Assembly (NCBI GenBank): GCA_029263015.1
Contig: JAJCYI010000163.1
Location: 1 to 64,000, forward strand
Direction: 5' to 3'
Source: Saprospiraceae bacterium
GTDB taxonomy: Bacteria; Bacteroidota; Bacteroidia; Chitinophagales; Saprospiraceae
DNA: 64,000 bases
Within the stretch, counting starts at the first letter, position 1. Each line of letters starts with the position of its first letter. The notes beneath the pieces were generated by a model. It searched no databases. It worked only from the letters and a program-made list of their open reading frames with translations, and had not been told where the DNA came from. Both the position numbers and the translations under genes were made by a program. Of this stretch, positions 26,429 to 37,800 are shown in pieces.

Positions 26429-26521
26429 ATGTCTGTAAAATTCTATTTTGATGAAGACTCGATGTCTCATCGTTTAATCGGGGAGTTCTCAGCAAGCGAA
26501 GAACAACGGAGAAACAAATAA
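26429..26521 (+). pseudogene. N-terminal stub of a DUF5615 PIN-like toxin
   Basis: The first 17 codons, MSVKFYFDEDSMSHRLI, carry the family's first strand with its acidic pair (FDED). After about 26480 the frame runs into foreign sequence and stops at 26521. The remaining part of the toxin resumes at about 27426. The ATG directly follows the TAG of the antitoxin, the usual coupling. Confidence 0.8.
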
Positions 26522-27425
26522 CATGAAGAAATGAAAATTTTATTATTAATTCTGCTTGTGGTTATAACAAGTTGCAATGGAAATAATCCTGTCAGGGAAA
26601 TTTCAATAATAAACACAAATGGGTTAGCAAATGGTAATGATCTTGGCAACTTGGTCAAAATAAACAATATAGAGTTCATCAATATGGTACGACCTGTTGG
26701 ATTAGGATACGATACTACAATATATGAATTGGCTCGAAGAAATTGCTATTTTGGGCCTCGGATAATAACAATTGGCAACGAATGGTACCACACTCGGGAC
26801 TTAAACCCCAAAATAATAATTAATGAAAAAAATCTCACGATTAGAAATAACTCCCAAGCATTTAATTATGGTAGTGGATTCAACCAAAAGTATGTTGATA
26901 ATTATTGGGAAAGAGACAACCATGTTTTATTGAAAAAAACAATTCCTAAAGTTGAAGGAAAACAATTTAATGGAGAAGAATTTGTTTTGGACAGAGAGGA
27001 TATTGGAGATAAAAAAATACTGTTACACTTTGGGTTTTTGGCATGTCAAGGATGCCAATCTGAGCTTGCAGAATTAAACAAATTAGAAGTGAAAAGGAGG
27101 GATTTACAAATTATTTATATAACGCCAGACTCGTCAGAGAAACTGCAAAGATTTTTAAAGGTTGAAGAAGACAGGTATGTCATTCAACCTCCATATAATA
27201 AATTTGGAAAAAGCTATTCAAAAAAATTGATATTGGATGATGGTAGGATAGTTGAAAAATTTCATATTAGAGGGTATCCGATGAATTTTCTAATCAATAG
27301 AAATGGTGCGATTGATTCTGTAGGGGGATTGGCAAACATATTTATAAATGATTTAACAGAATAAAAAGGCCTGCTGAGAACGATGCACCTACCCATGCCT
27401 CCCAAAAGGTCGGCAAGTCAGGTAT
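26481..27425. mobile_element. Insert of about 945 bp splitting the toxin gene, with short inverted repeats
   Basis: Joining 26480 to about 27426 restores a continuous toxin alignment (SHRLI followed by ANRLQTR), so the DNA between is an insertion. GTTCTCAGCAAGC at 26485-26497 is matched inverted by GCCTGCTGAGAAC at 27369-27381 (12 of 13). The left repeat is 4 bp inside the edge, the right one about 44 bp inside, so the ends are not symmetric. The only gene carried is the thioredoxin-like lipoprotein gene; no transposase or integrase is present. A gene-cassette or non-autonomous element are possible explanations. Confidence 0.6.
26531..27364 (+). CDS. Thioredoxin-like lipoprotein (TlpA/AhpC-TSA fold)
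   Basis: The 277-residue product has a lipoprotein signal peptide (MKILLLILLVVITSCNG, lipobox ending in Cys15), so it should sit on the outer or inner membrane facing the periplasm. Residues 140-277 look like a thioredoxin fold: KILLHFGFLACQGCQSELAE gives a CQGC redox motif after the first strand, LQIIYITPDSSEKLQRFL follows, and the cis-Pro loop is RGYPMNFLINRNGAI. Residues 20-135 are a family-unknown N-terminal domain. The gene is clearly AT-richer than its neighbours and lies inside the insert that splits the DUF5615 toxin gene, so it was probably acquired. Disulfide exchange or thiol peroxide handling is likely; the client is unknown. Confidence 0.8.
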   Translation: MKILLLILLVVITSCNGNNPVREISIINTNGLANGNDLGNLVKINNIEFINMVRPVGLGYDTTIYELARRNCYFGPRIITIGNEWYHTRDLNPKIIINEKNLTIRNNSQAFNYGSGFNQKYVDNYWERDNHVLLKKTIPKVEGKQFNGEEFVLDREDIGDKKILLHFGFLACQGCQSELAELNKLEVKRRDLQIIYITPDSSEKLQRFLKVEEDRYVIQPPYNKFGKSYSKKLILDDGRIVEKFHIRGYPMNFLINRNGAIDSVGGLANIFINDLTE

Positions 27426-27736
27426 GCGAATAGGTTACAGACAAGGGTTATTGGTGTTATTTCTGCTCTTGATGCTGATATGGTCGCACAACCAGATAAT
27501 GCCCACCTTGAATTTGCAACTTCCCAAAACAGGGTTTATACTCTTTCAATGTGAAAGACTTCCATGCCATCCATTTCGACTTTCTAGGTAAAGGTCAGGA
27601 TCATTCCGGTTTGATTTTGTCGCAACAAAAGAAATATTCGATTGGTGAGCAGTTAAGAAGATTGATCAGGTTTTCAACATTAACAAACGCCAAAGAAATG
27701 AAAAACAGGTTGGAGTTTTTAAGCGCTTGGGAATGA
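27424..27736 (+). pseudogene. C-terminal part of the split DUF5615 toxin, frameshifted
   Basis: From 27426 the frame reads ANRLQTRVIGVISALDADMV and AQPDNAHLEFATSQNR. A single-base loss near 27535 then shifts the frame, after which LYSFNVKDFHAIHFDFLGKG and QDHSGLILSQQKKYSIGEQL continue to the stop at 27734-27736, ending RLEFLSAWE. This is the typical C-terminal half of DUF5615 proteins, including the second acidic site in NVKDF. With the stub at 26429 it makes an almost complete toxin, inactivated twice, by the insert and by the frameshift. The remainder of the gap to 27900 holds no gene. Confidence 0.8.
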
Positions 27737-27900
27737 GTTGCCTACTCCGCAAATGTCACTTTTTTCCTATTCTCCATTATTTCCTTTGGAGTTTTCTTTT
27801 CTTTGTAAAATAATCCTCACTCCAGTCGTTATATTACGGCCAAATTCCACCAGGCTAAAAACAAAGAAATCAACCTTTGCACCAACATTTTTATCACCGT

Positions 27901-30900
27901 ATGCGAAAGCAAACAACACCTAACCGTTTCCCATTGTTAACAGCAGCAGTATTGTTGCTGCTGTCAATTGGTGCAACTGCTCAGTCGCTTTTCCCGATCA
28001 AAAAAGATAAAAAATGGGGTTTGATGGATGCCGATGGCCGCATCGTCAAACAACCAATTTATGATGCCATTGGGGAATTTAAGGAATTTGGCTTTGCCAT
28101 CATGCAGAGAAATGGAAGGGTCGGAATGCTGGACAACAAAGGCAGGGAGGCCGTTCCCCCCAAATACGATGATGTGAAAATGCTGGACAACAGATTGGTG
28201 TCCGTGATGGAAAATGGCCAATGGCAGGTGCTCAATATAAACGGCAAAATGGTGCTGCCCCCAGGCTACGAGCGGGTGGAAGTCCTCAAAGGGGAACAGA
28301 GCAAAGCCTATCTCGCCTATCAGATGGACAGCAAATGGGGCATCGTGGACGAACAGGGCAAAATAGTCGCCAAGCCTAAATTTGACGAAATAGTTGTGCT
28401 GGAAAACGTGCCCAAAAAAGTAAAAGGGCTGTATTTCCAGACCAAAAAAGAAAACCTACTCGGACTACTTTTGCCCATCGGAAAAGAACTACTAATACCT
28501 TCAGTAGATGAAATCTGGGTGTATAATGAGAACCTAGTATTTTATAAGAAAGAACTAAGATGGGGCGCCATTAACATAGCCGGCCAAGAAGTACTCAAAC
28601 CCCTGTACAGCCATTTCAGCCGATTGTCCGATAATTTCATCAAACTGATCTCCAACAATTCGCCCTCCCTCTTCTCTTTGGTGTATAACAAATTGGTTTC
28701 TAAAGAAGCTTTTGAGGCTTTTTATCCTTTTTCCGATGAATACGTGCTGTGCAAGAAGAACCGCCTCCTCGGCCTTGTTGACCATTGCGGAAGCGTGGTG
28801 CTTTCTGCCCAATACAATGAAATTCAACCATACGATGGGGATGTTTTCAGGGCTAACTTACAAGGCCGCTGGGGTATCGTAACGCTCGATGACCTCACGC
28901 TGATACCATTTGATTACGACTACATCGCCCCCATGAAACAGGGGCTATGCGTGGTTATTCAAAACAAGCAGTTAGGCATTGCCAACCACCTAGGAGAGGT
29001 TGTGGTTAAGCCTCGTTTCAACCGAATCTTGTTGGAAGATGATCAGGCCAAGGCATATCTTGGGCGAAAGCTTACGCTTTTTAATTTTGATAAAAAAAGG
29101 AGACTGGAAGACGAGAACAAGTTTGGCAAACATTTCACCATAAAAATTACCAGGGAATCCGAGCCACCAACTCAGCTATGGGGCAATGCTACCAGCCCCT
29201 ACCAACTCGACAAATTCGAGTGGTTTTATTCTCCAAAATACGATAAATGGGGGCTTCGCAGACTTGACAACGGGGAAGTCCAGATTGAACCATCATTTCA
29301 TCAAGTACAGGTGGAAAAGGAGGTCGGGCTGACTTTGGTAGGTATTGAAATAAAGCAAGAGGTATCGTTCGACCGCACTTCATACCGCTATGAAATGGCT
29401 TATGGATTGGTGCAAAATGACACGGGTTTGCTCGTACACGAGGTTGATTTGTTCGATATCCGTTTGCAAGATTTTGACGAGGGCCTTCCCGTGGCACGTT
29501 GTATTTTTACCAATGGCAAACATGGCCTGGTGAACCGCATTGGCAAGATCATCCGCAAGGACTTTTCTTTCCTCGGCGAATTTGAAAATGGCGTAGCAAG
29601 GGTCGCTACCAAAGGGCGGATTTCGGCTTCTTTAAAAGGGCGGCCCCATCATTTGGGCCGATTACGGGAATATTTTGTCCAACAACTGCCTCCCATCACA
29701 TTGACCGATTATACACAGTTTGATCTGAACATCGACCGCTTTGGCTACCTCACCTGCGATGAATGCAATTGGGGCTACATTGACACACTCGGTGAATATA
29801 CCGTAGCACCGCAATACACCTTTGCCCGTGATTTCACGAACAACGTGGGCATCGTTGCAGATGGTGAGAAATGGGGCATGGTCAACAGCCGCGGCAAAAC
29901 TCTCCTACCCTGCCAGTTCGACGATTTAGGGTTTATTGACAAAACAGGAAACCAAGTTCTCCGTATTTTCAAGAAAGAAGAAAAATATGGCCTGATTGAC
30001 ACACTTGGCCGCTTGGCTGTCGGTGTGCAATACGATAAAATAGGATCGTTCAGCAATGGCAGGTTGGCTGTCATGCGGCATGGACGGTGGGGTTTCGTTG
30101 ATGCAAATGGACTGGAAGTTGTGCCTTGCCGTTTTGATGAAGTTGGTACTTACAGCGAAGGTTGGGCTCCGGCCAGGTTGGGGAGCAAATGGGGTTTCAT
30201 TGATAAAAATGGCGAGGTCGAACTCGAATTTACCTTTTCAAAAGTGGGCTTCTTCCGTGATGGCCTTGCACCAGCCAAAAAGTCCGGCCCCCGCTTTGGC
30301 TATATAGACAAGCTGGGCAATTGGGCCATTCAGCCTCAATACGTTCGGGCAGCCGAATTTGACAGGGGAGTCGCACAAGTAGTTGAATTACAAGGAAGTA
30401 GCTACCGAACAGGATTGATTGGAACCGACGGAAATCACGTCGTCCGTCCAAAATATGTATCTATTTCCGCTTTCAACCAGTTTGGTATTGCAGTCGCCTG
30501 TCTTGGAGGCAACCCCAACCGATTTACACTTATCAACCTTCACGGCACAAACATCACCACTCAATCGTTCCGCAGCATTGAACGTTTCTCAGAAGGGTTG
30601 GCCAGGGTGCGCAAAAAAAGTGGTTACGGCTTCGTAAACCTACAAGGTGAAGTGGTCATCGAAGCCAAATATTCAAAAGCAAGTGATTTCATAGAAGGTC
30701 GGACCGCTGTATGGGAAAATGGCCGGTGTGGGTTCATCGACACTGAAGGCAAGTATGTGGTTGAGCCGGAATTTTCACGCTGTATGGATTTTAAAGATGG
30801 CAAAGCTATCGTTTTTAAAGGCAACCAACGTGCAGGCCTGATCGACCTCGATGGCAATTTTGTCATTGAACCTGGTATCAACCGGTTGCTCGACTTTGCT

Positions 30901-31290
30901 GAGGGACGAGGACTGGTCCGTGACGAACAGTATAAATTTTACTACATCACCGAACAGGCCCGCTTTTATGATGGGTATTACGAAAAAGCAGGAGAGTTTC
31001 AGCATGGGGTCGCGGTGGTGCAAGTGGATGGGCGCTGGGCAATTATCAACCAGCAGGGCATTGAAATTATCCCTCCAAAATACGATAAGATCGAGCAGTT
31101 TGAAAATGGCTTTGCTAAAGTCCGCATTAAAGGTTTTAATGGCCTGTCAAATACCCAAGGTGAAATGATTGTGCAGCCCGATTACGAATACATCAGTTAT
31201 GCAGGAGAAGGATTGTTCCGTGTAGAGCAAGGCGACAAAGTTGGGTATTTTGACATGGCAGGAAAATGGGTTTGGGGACTACAGGAGTAG
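27901..31290 (+). CDS. Giant WG-repeat protein, exported
   Basis: The 1129-residue protein has a signal peptide (PLLTAAVLLLLSIGATAQ) and then consists almost wholly of WG-containing repeats of about 45-50 residues, e.g. KKWGLMDADGRIVKQPIYDA, GRWGFVDANGLEVVPCRFDE and SKWGFIDKNGEVELEFTFSK. Between residues about 380 and 620 the repeats are diverged and interrupted. I chose the ATG at 27901 because it directly precedes the signal peptide; an in-frame ATG 8 codons earlier exists. WG repeats likely form beta-rich solenoids or propellers for binding; no enzyme domain or T9SS tail is seen, so it is probably periplasmic. The gene is monocistronic. Confidence 0.9.
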   Translation: MRKQTTPNRFPLLTAAVLLLLSIGATAQSLFPIKKDKKWGLMDADGRIVKQPIYDAIGEFKEFGFAIMQRNGRVGMLDNKGREAVPPKYDDVKMLDNRLVSVMENGQWQVLNINGKMVLPPGYERVEVLKGEQSKAYLAYQMDSKWGIVDEQGKIVAKPKFDEIVVLENVPKKVKGLYFQTKKENLLGLLLPIGKELLIPSVDEIWVYNENLVFYKKELRWGAINIAGQEVLKPLYSHFSRLSDNFIKLISNNSPSLFSLVYNKLVSKEAFEAFYPFSDEYVLCKKNRLLGLVDHCGSVVLSAQYNEIQPYDGDVFRANLQGRWGIVTLDDLTLIPFDYDYIAPMKQGLCVVIQNKQLGIANHLGEVVVKPRFNRILLEDDQAKAYLGRKLTLFNFDKKRRLEDENKFGKHFTIKITRESEPPTQLWGNATSPYQLDKFEWFYSPKYDKWGLRRLDNGEVQIEPSFHQVQVEKEVGLTLVGIEIKQEVSFDRTSYRYEMAYGLVQNDTGLLVHEVDLFDIRLQDFDEGLPVARCIFTNGKHGLVNRIGKIIRKDFSFLGEFENGVARVATKGRISASLKGRPHHLGRLREYFVQQLPPITLTDYTQFDLNIDRFGYLTCDECNWGYIDTLGEYTVAPQYTFARDFTNNVGIVADGEKWGMVNSRGKTLLPCQFDDLGFIDKTGNQVLRIFKKEEKYGLIDTLGRLAVGVQYDKIGSFSNGRLAVMRHGRWGFVDANGLEVVPCRFDEVGTYSEGWAPARLGSKWGFIDKNGEVELEFTFSKVGFFRDGLAPAKKSGPRFGYIDKLGNWAIQPQYVRAAEFDRGVAQVVELQGSSYRTGLIGTDGNHVVRPKYVSISAFNQFGIAVACLGGNPNRFTLINLHGTNITTQSFRSIERFSEGLARVRKKSGYGFVNLQGEVVIEAKYSKASDFIEGRTAVWENGRCGFIDTEGKYVVEPEFSRCMDFKDGKAIVFKGNQRAGLIDLDGNFVIEPGINRLLDFAEGRGLVRDEQYKFYYITEQARFYDGYYEKAGEFQHGVAVVQVDGRWAIINQQGIEIIPPKYDKIEQFENGFAKVRIKGFNGLSNTQGEMIVQPDYEYISYAGEGLFRVEQGDKVGYFDMAGKWVWGLQE

Positions 31291-31301
31291 TACTTTTTAT
31301 T

Positions 31302-31366
31302 AATGGTGAATGGTGAATAACGGAATTTATTATTTTCATCCAAACACAGATTCACCATTCACCATT
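31302..31366. repeat. 17-bp perfect inverted repeat
   Basis: AATGGTGAATGGTGAAT at 31302-31318 is repeated inverted at 31350-31366. Each arm is itself a tandem of ATGGTGA. It starts 12 bp after the WG gene stop. Loop 31 bp. No T-run follows, so termination is uncertain. Confidence 0.75.
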
Positions 31367-31633
31367 ATTTCATTCCAATACTCTCACCGCTCTTTTTGCA
31401 GATGGAAAGTCAGGATCGACCTCCTACGCCTTTCGGTAATATTTCAGCGCATTGTTTTTATCTCCAATATTTAAGTAGGGTTTCCTCAGAAATAGGAATG
31501 CTGAAGAATGCACTAAAGAATGCGATTTTCCATAAAAACCCTTGCATTTGGTATGTTATTTTTCAATATAAATAGCTGACATTCAGTATATTAACCCCAT
31601 AATAAGAAAACCACAATTAGGATAAAAAAAAGC

Positions 31634-31746
31634 GGCTCTTTGACAAATCCTGTGAAAATGTTCAAATTAAATTGAAAGAAGAAATTCAAAAGGTGACACC
31701 TTTGACCCGCTCCGAAAATCAAAATCACGGGATTAGTCAAAGAACC
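31634..31746. repeat. Second inverted-repeat element family, copy 1
   Basis: The 113-bp element is bounded by GGCTCTTTGACAAATCCTG (31634 onward) and the inverted counterpart ending at 31746 (cgggattagtcaaagaacc). It contains AAAGGTGACACCTTT near the middle and a cgctccgaaaatcaaaatca stretch. Its reverse complement aligns along nearly its full length with 50553-50683. It has no reading frame. It lies between the convergent WG gene and the 2968-residue gene, directly before their shared terminator. Confidence 0.8.
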
Positions 31747-31785
31747 AAAAAAGCCCACAAACCAAAATGGCTTGCAGGCTTTTTT
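31747..31785. terminator. Bidirectional terminator between convergent genes
   Basis: AAAAAAGCC... at 31747-31763 pairs with ...GGCTTTTTT at 31769-31785 over 17 bp with a few mismatches, loop 5 nt. A-rich left and T-rich right ends make it work in both directions, for the WG gene (+) and the giant gene (-). It abuts the repeat element ending at 31746. Confidence 0.75.
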
Positions 31786-31803
31786 TAGAGTTTTAGGTTC
31801 TTA

Positions 31804-34800
31804 CTATTGCTCAATAACAATTCTCTTCACAACTGACTGCTGGCCCTCAATTTTAATATCCAAAAGATATAGGCCATCAATGATTCCGTTCATGTCAAAT
31901 TGGTGGACTTTGCTACTTTCAGTTATTTCATAAACCGCTACTTTCCTTCCCATAATATCCATCAATTCTACTGTACCTTCCTCGACTATTCCTGAAAAAA
32001 GAATATTCAGAACAGAGGAAACAGGGTTTGGATACACTTCAACGACACTGCTTTCAGTTGGCAGATCACAGCCAGCACAGTTGCCTGGATTGACAAGTGC
32101 CTGGTCAACAGGTTCGGTGAAAGGACTTGGACAGCTATTATTGATGTCTGTGACGCTGTTGCAACCAGAAGCGTTGAAGAAGATGGTAACGCTACCACTT
32201 ACCCCACCATTTACCGGGTCTACCAGGTCCTTAACTGCACAGCAATCTGTCAAAACAAAATTGTAGTACATGAGGAAACTTCCACCTACTGTGCCCAAGG
32301 TCTGCAAACCGTTCAAAGAAGTCAGAGAAGAATTGAAATAAATAAACAATGTTCCTCCCACTTCCGCGAGATTGTCCAGACCCGACATACTGGTCAGACC
32401 TGTAAACTGAATAGTCAGGCTGCCAGTCACTTCAACAATATTAGCGAGTGAGGAAAGATTGGTTATTCCAGCACCTTGAATGGTGACAGTGCCGTCAATG
32501 ATAGCGTAACACGCTGGCCATTCATCCAAATCTGCTTGTGTGGCGAAAGTAACATTTCCAGTAAACGTTTCTCCAGAAAGGCCTTCATCAACATTGCCAT
32601 CGCAATTATCGTCGATGCCGTTGCAGACTTCCGTTTCGCCAGGATTGACATCATCATCATCATCATCACAATCGGTATCGATCGCTGTCAGTTCCGCTGC
32701 GACTTTATGACCTGTTGGGCGTTCGCATTGGACTACAAGTGTGAGAGGACTTTCACCATAACCGTCATCATCCGTATCGGGATACCATTCCTGTCCTGGT
32801 CTTTCCAATGGATCATTATCGTCACAATCTGTTTCAGGACCAACTAGGTCACCTTCCAATTTATAACCAGTAGGCTGGGTACAATTCTCCTCTGTCGTTC
32901 CATCAGAATAACCATCGTCATCTATATCCTTGAACCAGATTGGGATTACACCAGTTGCTGGATCGACGACTACTGTAAATGTTACTTCACAGATAGCAGC
33001 AATATTGAAAACTTTCAGTACCACATTATAAGTCCCAGGTGTCAGTGGACCAAAAAATCCAGTAAACTGGAAGTTCGTACCACCGTCAATGGAATAACCC
33101 AATTGGCCGCCGCCTGCCATCCCATCTATATCAATCGTGCCGTTGGCCTCACCTTCACAGGTCTCGTGTGTAACCTCAAAGGTGTAAGTGATAAACTCCT
33201 CTATTGTAACCTTGGCAGTACAGGTATTGGTATTGCCGCAGACATCCTCGCCTGTTAAGGTCACGGTGTTTTCACCTTCATCTAAACAAGTAAATAAATT
33301 TGGTGAAACTGAAACAGGTGTAACCCCGGAACAGTTATCAGTTGAATTGGTAGCATCAAATACTTGTGATGGCGTGATCGTGAGGTCTCCAGTAGCGGTC
33401 AGGGCTACAGAAATATCCTGGCATACTACTGTAGGAGGAGTAGTGTCGTCCACCGTAATGATCTGGTCACAGGTATGCATGTTCCCACAAATATCTTCTG
33501 CCTTCCACGTCCTTGTGATGGAATAAGAATAATCCGTACACGAGCCATCCATTGTCTGGGTGCTCACATCTGTTGAACTAATAGCTGGAGCCCCATCACA
33601 ATTATCCGTTGCGGTAGCCTCCCCAGTATCCATTGGATCAGTGCTCGCATCACATTCCACCGTAACATCGGCAGGGCAAGTAACAACAGGATTCGTAAGA
33701 TCTCCCACGGTAATCACCTGATCGCAAGTATGCATGTTTCCACAAACATCCTCGGCCTTCCACGTTCTGGTGATGGTATAAGAATAATCCGTACACGAGC
33801 CATCCATCGTCTGGGTGCTCACATCTGTCGAACTAATAGCTGGATTCCCATCGCAATTATCTGTTGCGGTAGCCTCCCCAGTATCCATTGGATCTGTGCT
33901 CGCATCGCATTCCACCGTAACATCTGCTGGACAGCTCACAACTGGATTGGTTTCATCAACCACGGTTATAATCTGGTCGCAAGGAATCATGTTTCCACAA
34001 TTATCTTCCGCTTTCCAAGTCCGAGTTATTGTGTAACTGTGATCGTTGCAGCTACCATCGCTTGTCTGTGTGCTCACATCTGTTGATGAAATAGTCGGAC
34101 TGTCATCACAATTGTCCAATGCCGTGGCTTCGCCTGTATCAGCAGGATCAGTACTCGCATCACATTCAACAGTGACATCAGTTGGGCACGTTATTTCTGG
34201 CGCTTTGGTATCCACTACCGTAATGACCTGGTCACAAGTCGTGCTCATGTTGCCACATACATCAGTCGCTTTCCAGGTGCGGACAATCATGTAATTCTGA
34301 TCGGTACACAGGCCAGTATTTGTTTGGTTGCTATCATCATCGAAACTAGGCACTGGGTTAGGGTCACAATTATCCATTGTCGTAGGATAACCTGTATTAA
34401 TAGGCCCTGGGCTCCTGTCACATTCAATCGTGATAGGAGGAGGACAAACCACTGTTGGAATAGTGTTGTCAACAACAGTAATGGTCTGGTCACAGGTAGT
34501 GCTCATGTTGCCACAGATATCGGTGGCATGCCAGGTCCTCGTAATGGTATAACTGAAACTAGTACAACCTGCACCTGGTCCACCTGCATCACTGGAATCG
34601 AACATCGGATTAGGATCACAATTATCCACCGCTGTTGGTGTGCCAGTATTGATAGGATCAATGCTCTCCTCACAACTTATAGTTTTACCCGGTGGGCAGG
34701 TTATGGTTGGAGGAGTGGTATCGGTGAAATGGATGAGCTGCATCTGTGGAGCGCTCTGGTTTCCACAGCCGTCATGGGCTGTCCAGGTCCGCTCAACCAC

Positions 34801-37800
34801 CCATAGTCCGGTCGGGCAATCGTTAAGGAATGGCCCGGTCAGCACATCTTGGAAAGCCATTTTCGGCAACGGATCGCAATTATCAGTTACAGGAATTGGA
34901 ACCGTCTTATGCACCGCCTCGACGAGACTGGCAAAGAGGTTACCCATTCCTGGTATTGGATTGTCGAACAATCCAACACAGAAACCTGGAGGGAACAGAT
35001 GTACGTATTCCGCCTGTGGCGGCACCCTATCTATTTCATCAAGTATAACAAGTGGCTGCTGATTGTAAAGGAAGAAAGGAGGAAACGGCATTTCCAACTC
35101 GAAAAAGACATCGAAATAACTACATGCCTTGGTATTATCACCAGGCACCTGGCCAACGATATGGCCGGTAGAAGGAGGCAGTGGTGCGCCAGGGCCTACG
35201 CCTGCACCAGCACCGACACGGAGTGTAAAACCTCCACCCGTCAGTTCCATCTGAATTATTTCCGTAGGAATCACGTCATTTTGGCCATTCAGCACAGCCG
35301 GACATGGTGCCGTCGGCAAAGCCAAATCCTGCGCAGCACCACGGTTCACCAATACAGGCCCAGAAAGCATAAGTTCTTGTTGTCCAGGTAAAGTGCAATC
35401 CAGTACGCCGCCAAGGTTGATACTCACTTCACCTGTGGACTGTATGACATCCTGCCCTGCGGGCAGGTCAAGGAACCAATCGGGCACTGGAGGCCCAAAC
35501 TGATCCTCTACCGACAGGCAAGAAGGATCGATGCGTGGATCTTGTGGTACGCCTGGAGGTACAGGGTTCAAATTAAAATTATCCGGCCATTCGAGGGTCG
35601 TATTGCCAGGTGCTGTGAACGTTGGTGCTTCTGTATCCTTAAAAGGAATCGTCTGTACACAAGTCATCATCAAACCGCAGGCATCGGTTGCTTTCCAGGT
35701 ACGGGTTACGATCCACAGGCCAGTCGCACAGTCGTTCGGGAATGGCCCAGTCAGTACATCCTGATAGGTTACTGATGGCGTTCCACAGTTGTCAGTAGCC
35801 GTAGGATTACCTGTTACGCTCGGATCGATGCTTGGATCCTGAGGGGTGTCTGGCCCTACTGGGCTAAAGTTGAAACCAGCAGGCCATTCAATCGGTGCCG
35901 GATCGGGCGGACAGGTTATACCTGGAGGGGTTGTATCTGAAAAAGTAAAGGTTTGTACACATGGGGAAGAGGTGTTGCCACAGGGGTCCATATTCGTAAA
36001 GGTCCGCTGTACAATCCAAAGGTTTGGACAATTGGCCGGAGTCGGCCCAACAAGCACATCTTGGAAACTAAATGCAACTGTACCACAATTATCCACACCA
36101 CTCGATTCACCAAAGGTACTTGTAGGAATGCTCGGGTCCTGTGGCGTGTTTGGCGGCACAGGGTTGATATTGAACCCAGTTGGCCACTCGATCACTACAG
36201 GGTTCACTGGGCAGGTGATGCTTGGTCCGGCGTTATCCTCAACTGTAATAGTCTGGTCGCAAGTCGTGCTCATATTATTACAGGCATCGGTCGCTTTCCA
36301 AGTACGGGTAATCACATAAGCAGCGTCGGTGCAACTGCCGTCCATCGTCTGTGTGCTGACATCTGACATGGAGATCATTGGATCCGGGTCACAATTATCG
36401 GTAGCGGTCGGCTCAATCAATTCTTGCCTGGCTTGAATAGGAGCGGTTGCTTGAGTAGAGCCAGACAACCCATCCAAAACACTTCCAGGTGCACCTACAA
36501 AATCTATCTGGTAAGAAATATCAAAAAAACTGTCCACATTAAAGTCACCACTTGGAAGCTGGGTCAAGGTAGTGTGTCCAGGACTCGGCAGTCCAAATCC
36601 CAACCCAGCTGTAATTTGTAATTGATCAAAATCCGGGTCGCCAAATATGGCCCCCTGCAATTGAAACATTTCGGTATCAAAATCCTGTACCGGATCGCCT
36701 GGGGTGCGAGGGCCTGAATGCATTTCGCCAGATACCGGCACCATAATCATCCTGCTAAACCCAGCCAAAGAACCAGTACCGGTCATATTCATTTCCAATA
36801 CAGCATCAAATATATGAACCTCTCCTCCAAGGCCTCCACCTGGCGCTGATGAGATAAGGCTCATTGAAACCATTTCTGTCTCTATCAATATCTCAGTCCC
36901 TGGAGGTAGCCCATCAATAATCAGAAATGGATCAAATGGTTGAGTTGCATAACCACAAAGTGGCGGCAGATCGATGGTACCAGTTCCATTATCTGGTTGT
37001 ACACAGCCCGTTGCTCCCAGAATTGGGTCGTCACATGCTACTGTCACATCTGGCGGGCAGGTGATTCCTGGAATAGTATTGTCAACCACCGTTATCGTTT
37101 GCACTTGATTGGGTGACGCAAGACCGCTACAGTCAACCAATGACCAGGTCCGTCTGATGGTACCTGTACCATTGCATCCAGTCAGACTAGGAACGTCAGT
37201 AAAAGTCGCATCCAAACCAGTACAGCAATCATGCATTTCGTCGGTTACATCGCCCGTATTTGCAGGAGAAGTATCATCTTCACAACTAATGGTTACATCA
37301 GGAGGTCTGGTAAAGGTCGCTGCTGGCAGGCTCGTTACCATCAGGTCCGCAGTAGCAGCAGGGGCAGGTATTTCACCCTGAACACCATCTGCCGACACCT
37401 CACTAGTGGTATTGGTATAGGTACCGGTACTTGCATCGCAAGGAATCAATATTTTAATACTGAACGAACAACTTGCTCCTGGTTCCAAATTACCATTCTG
37501 GAAAGAAAACATACCCATTCCATCTGCCGCTACAAAAGCGCCTTCTCCACAAGCACTTACGTCCGCTACGATTGGTGTGTTGACAGTGGTACCGGGAAGC
37601 ATCGCACCCAGGTCATCCATAAAGTCAATATCCTGAATGGCATTGACAGCGTCCAGGTTTTCTAAAGTAAAAGTGAGCATGGCCTCGCCTGCGGCAACAG
37701 CAGGCCCATCAAATGATTTACTCAAGTTCAAAGTCCTTACCTGTAAGTCATCAGTGGCAGTACCACCTTCAACAGGTACACCCATTAATTCCCCAGTTAC

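Noticed and set aside
27369-27425. Integron attC site at the right end of the insert
   Set aside because: No RYYYAAC/GTTRRRY core sites are present, and the inverted repeat is outside the typical attC layout; no integrase gene in the window.
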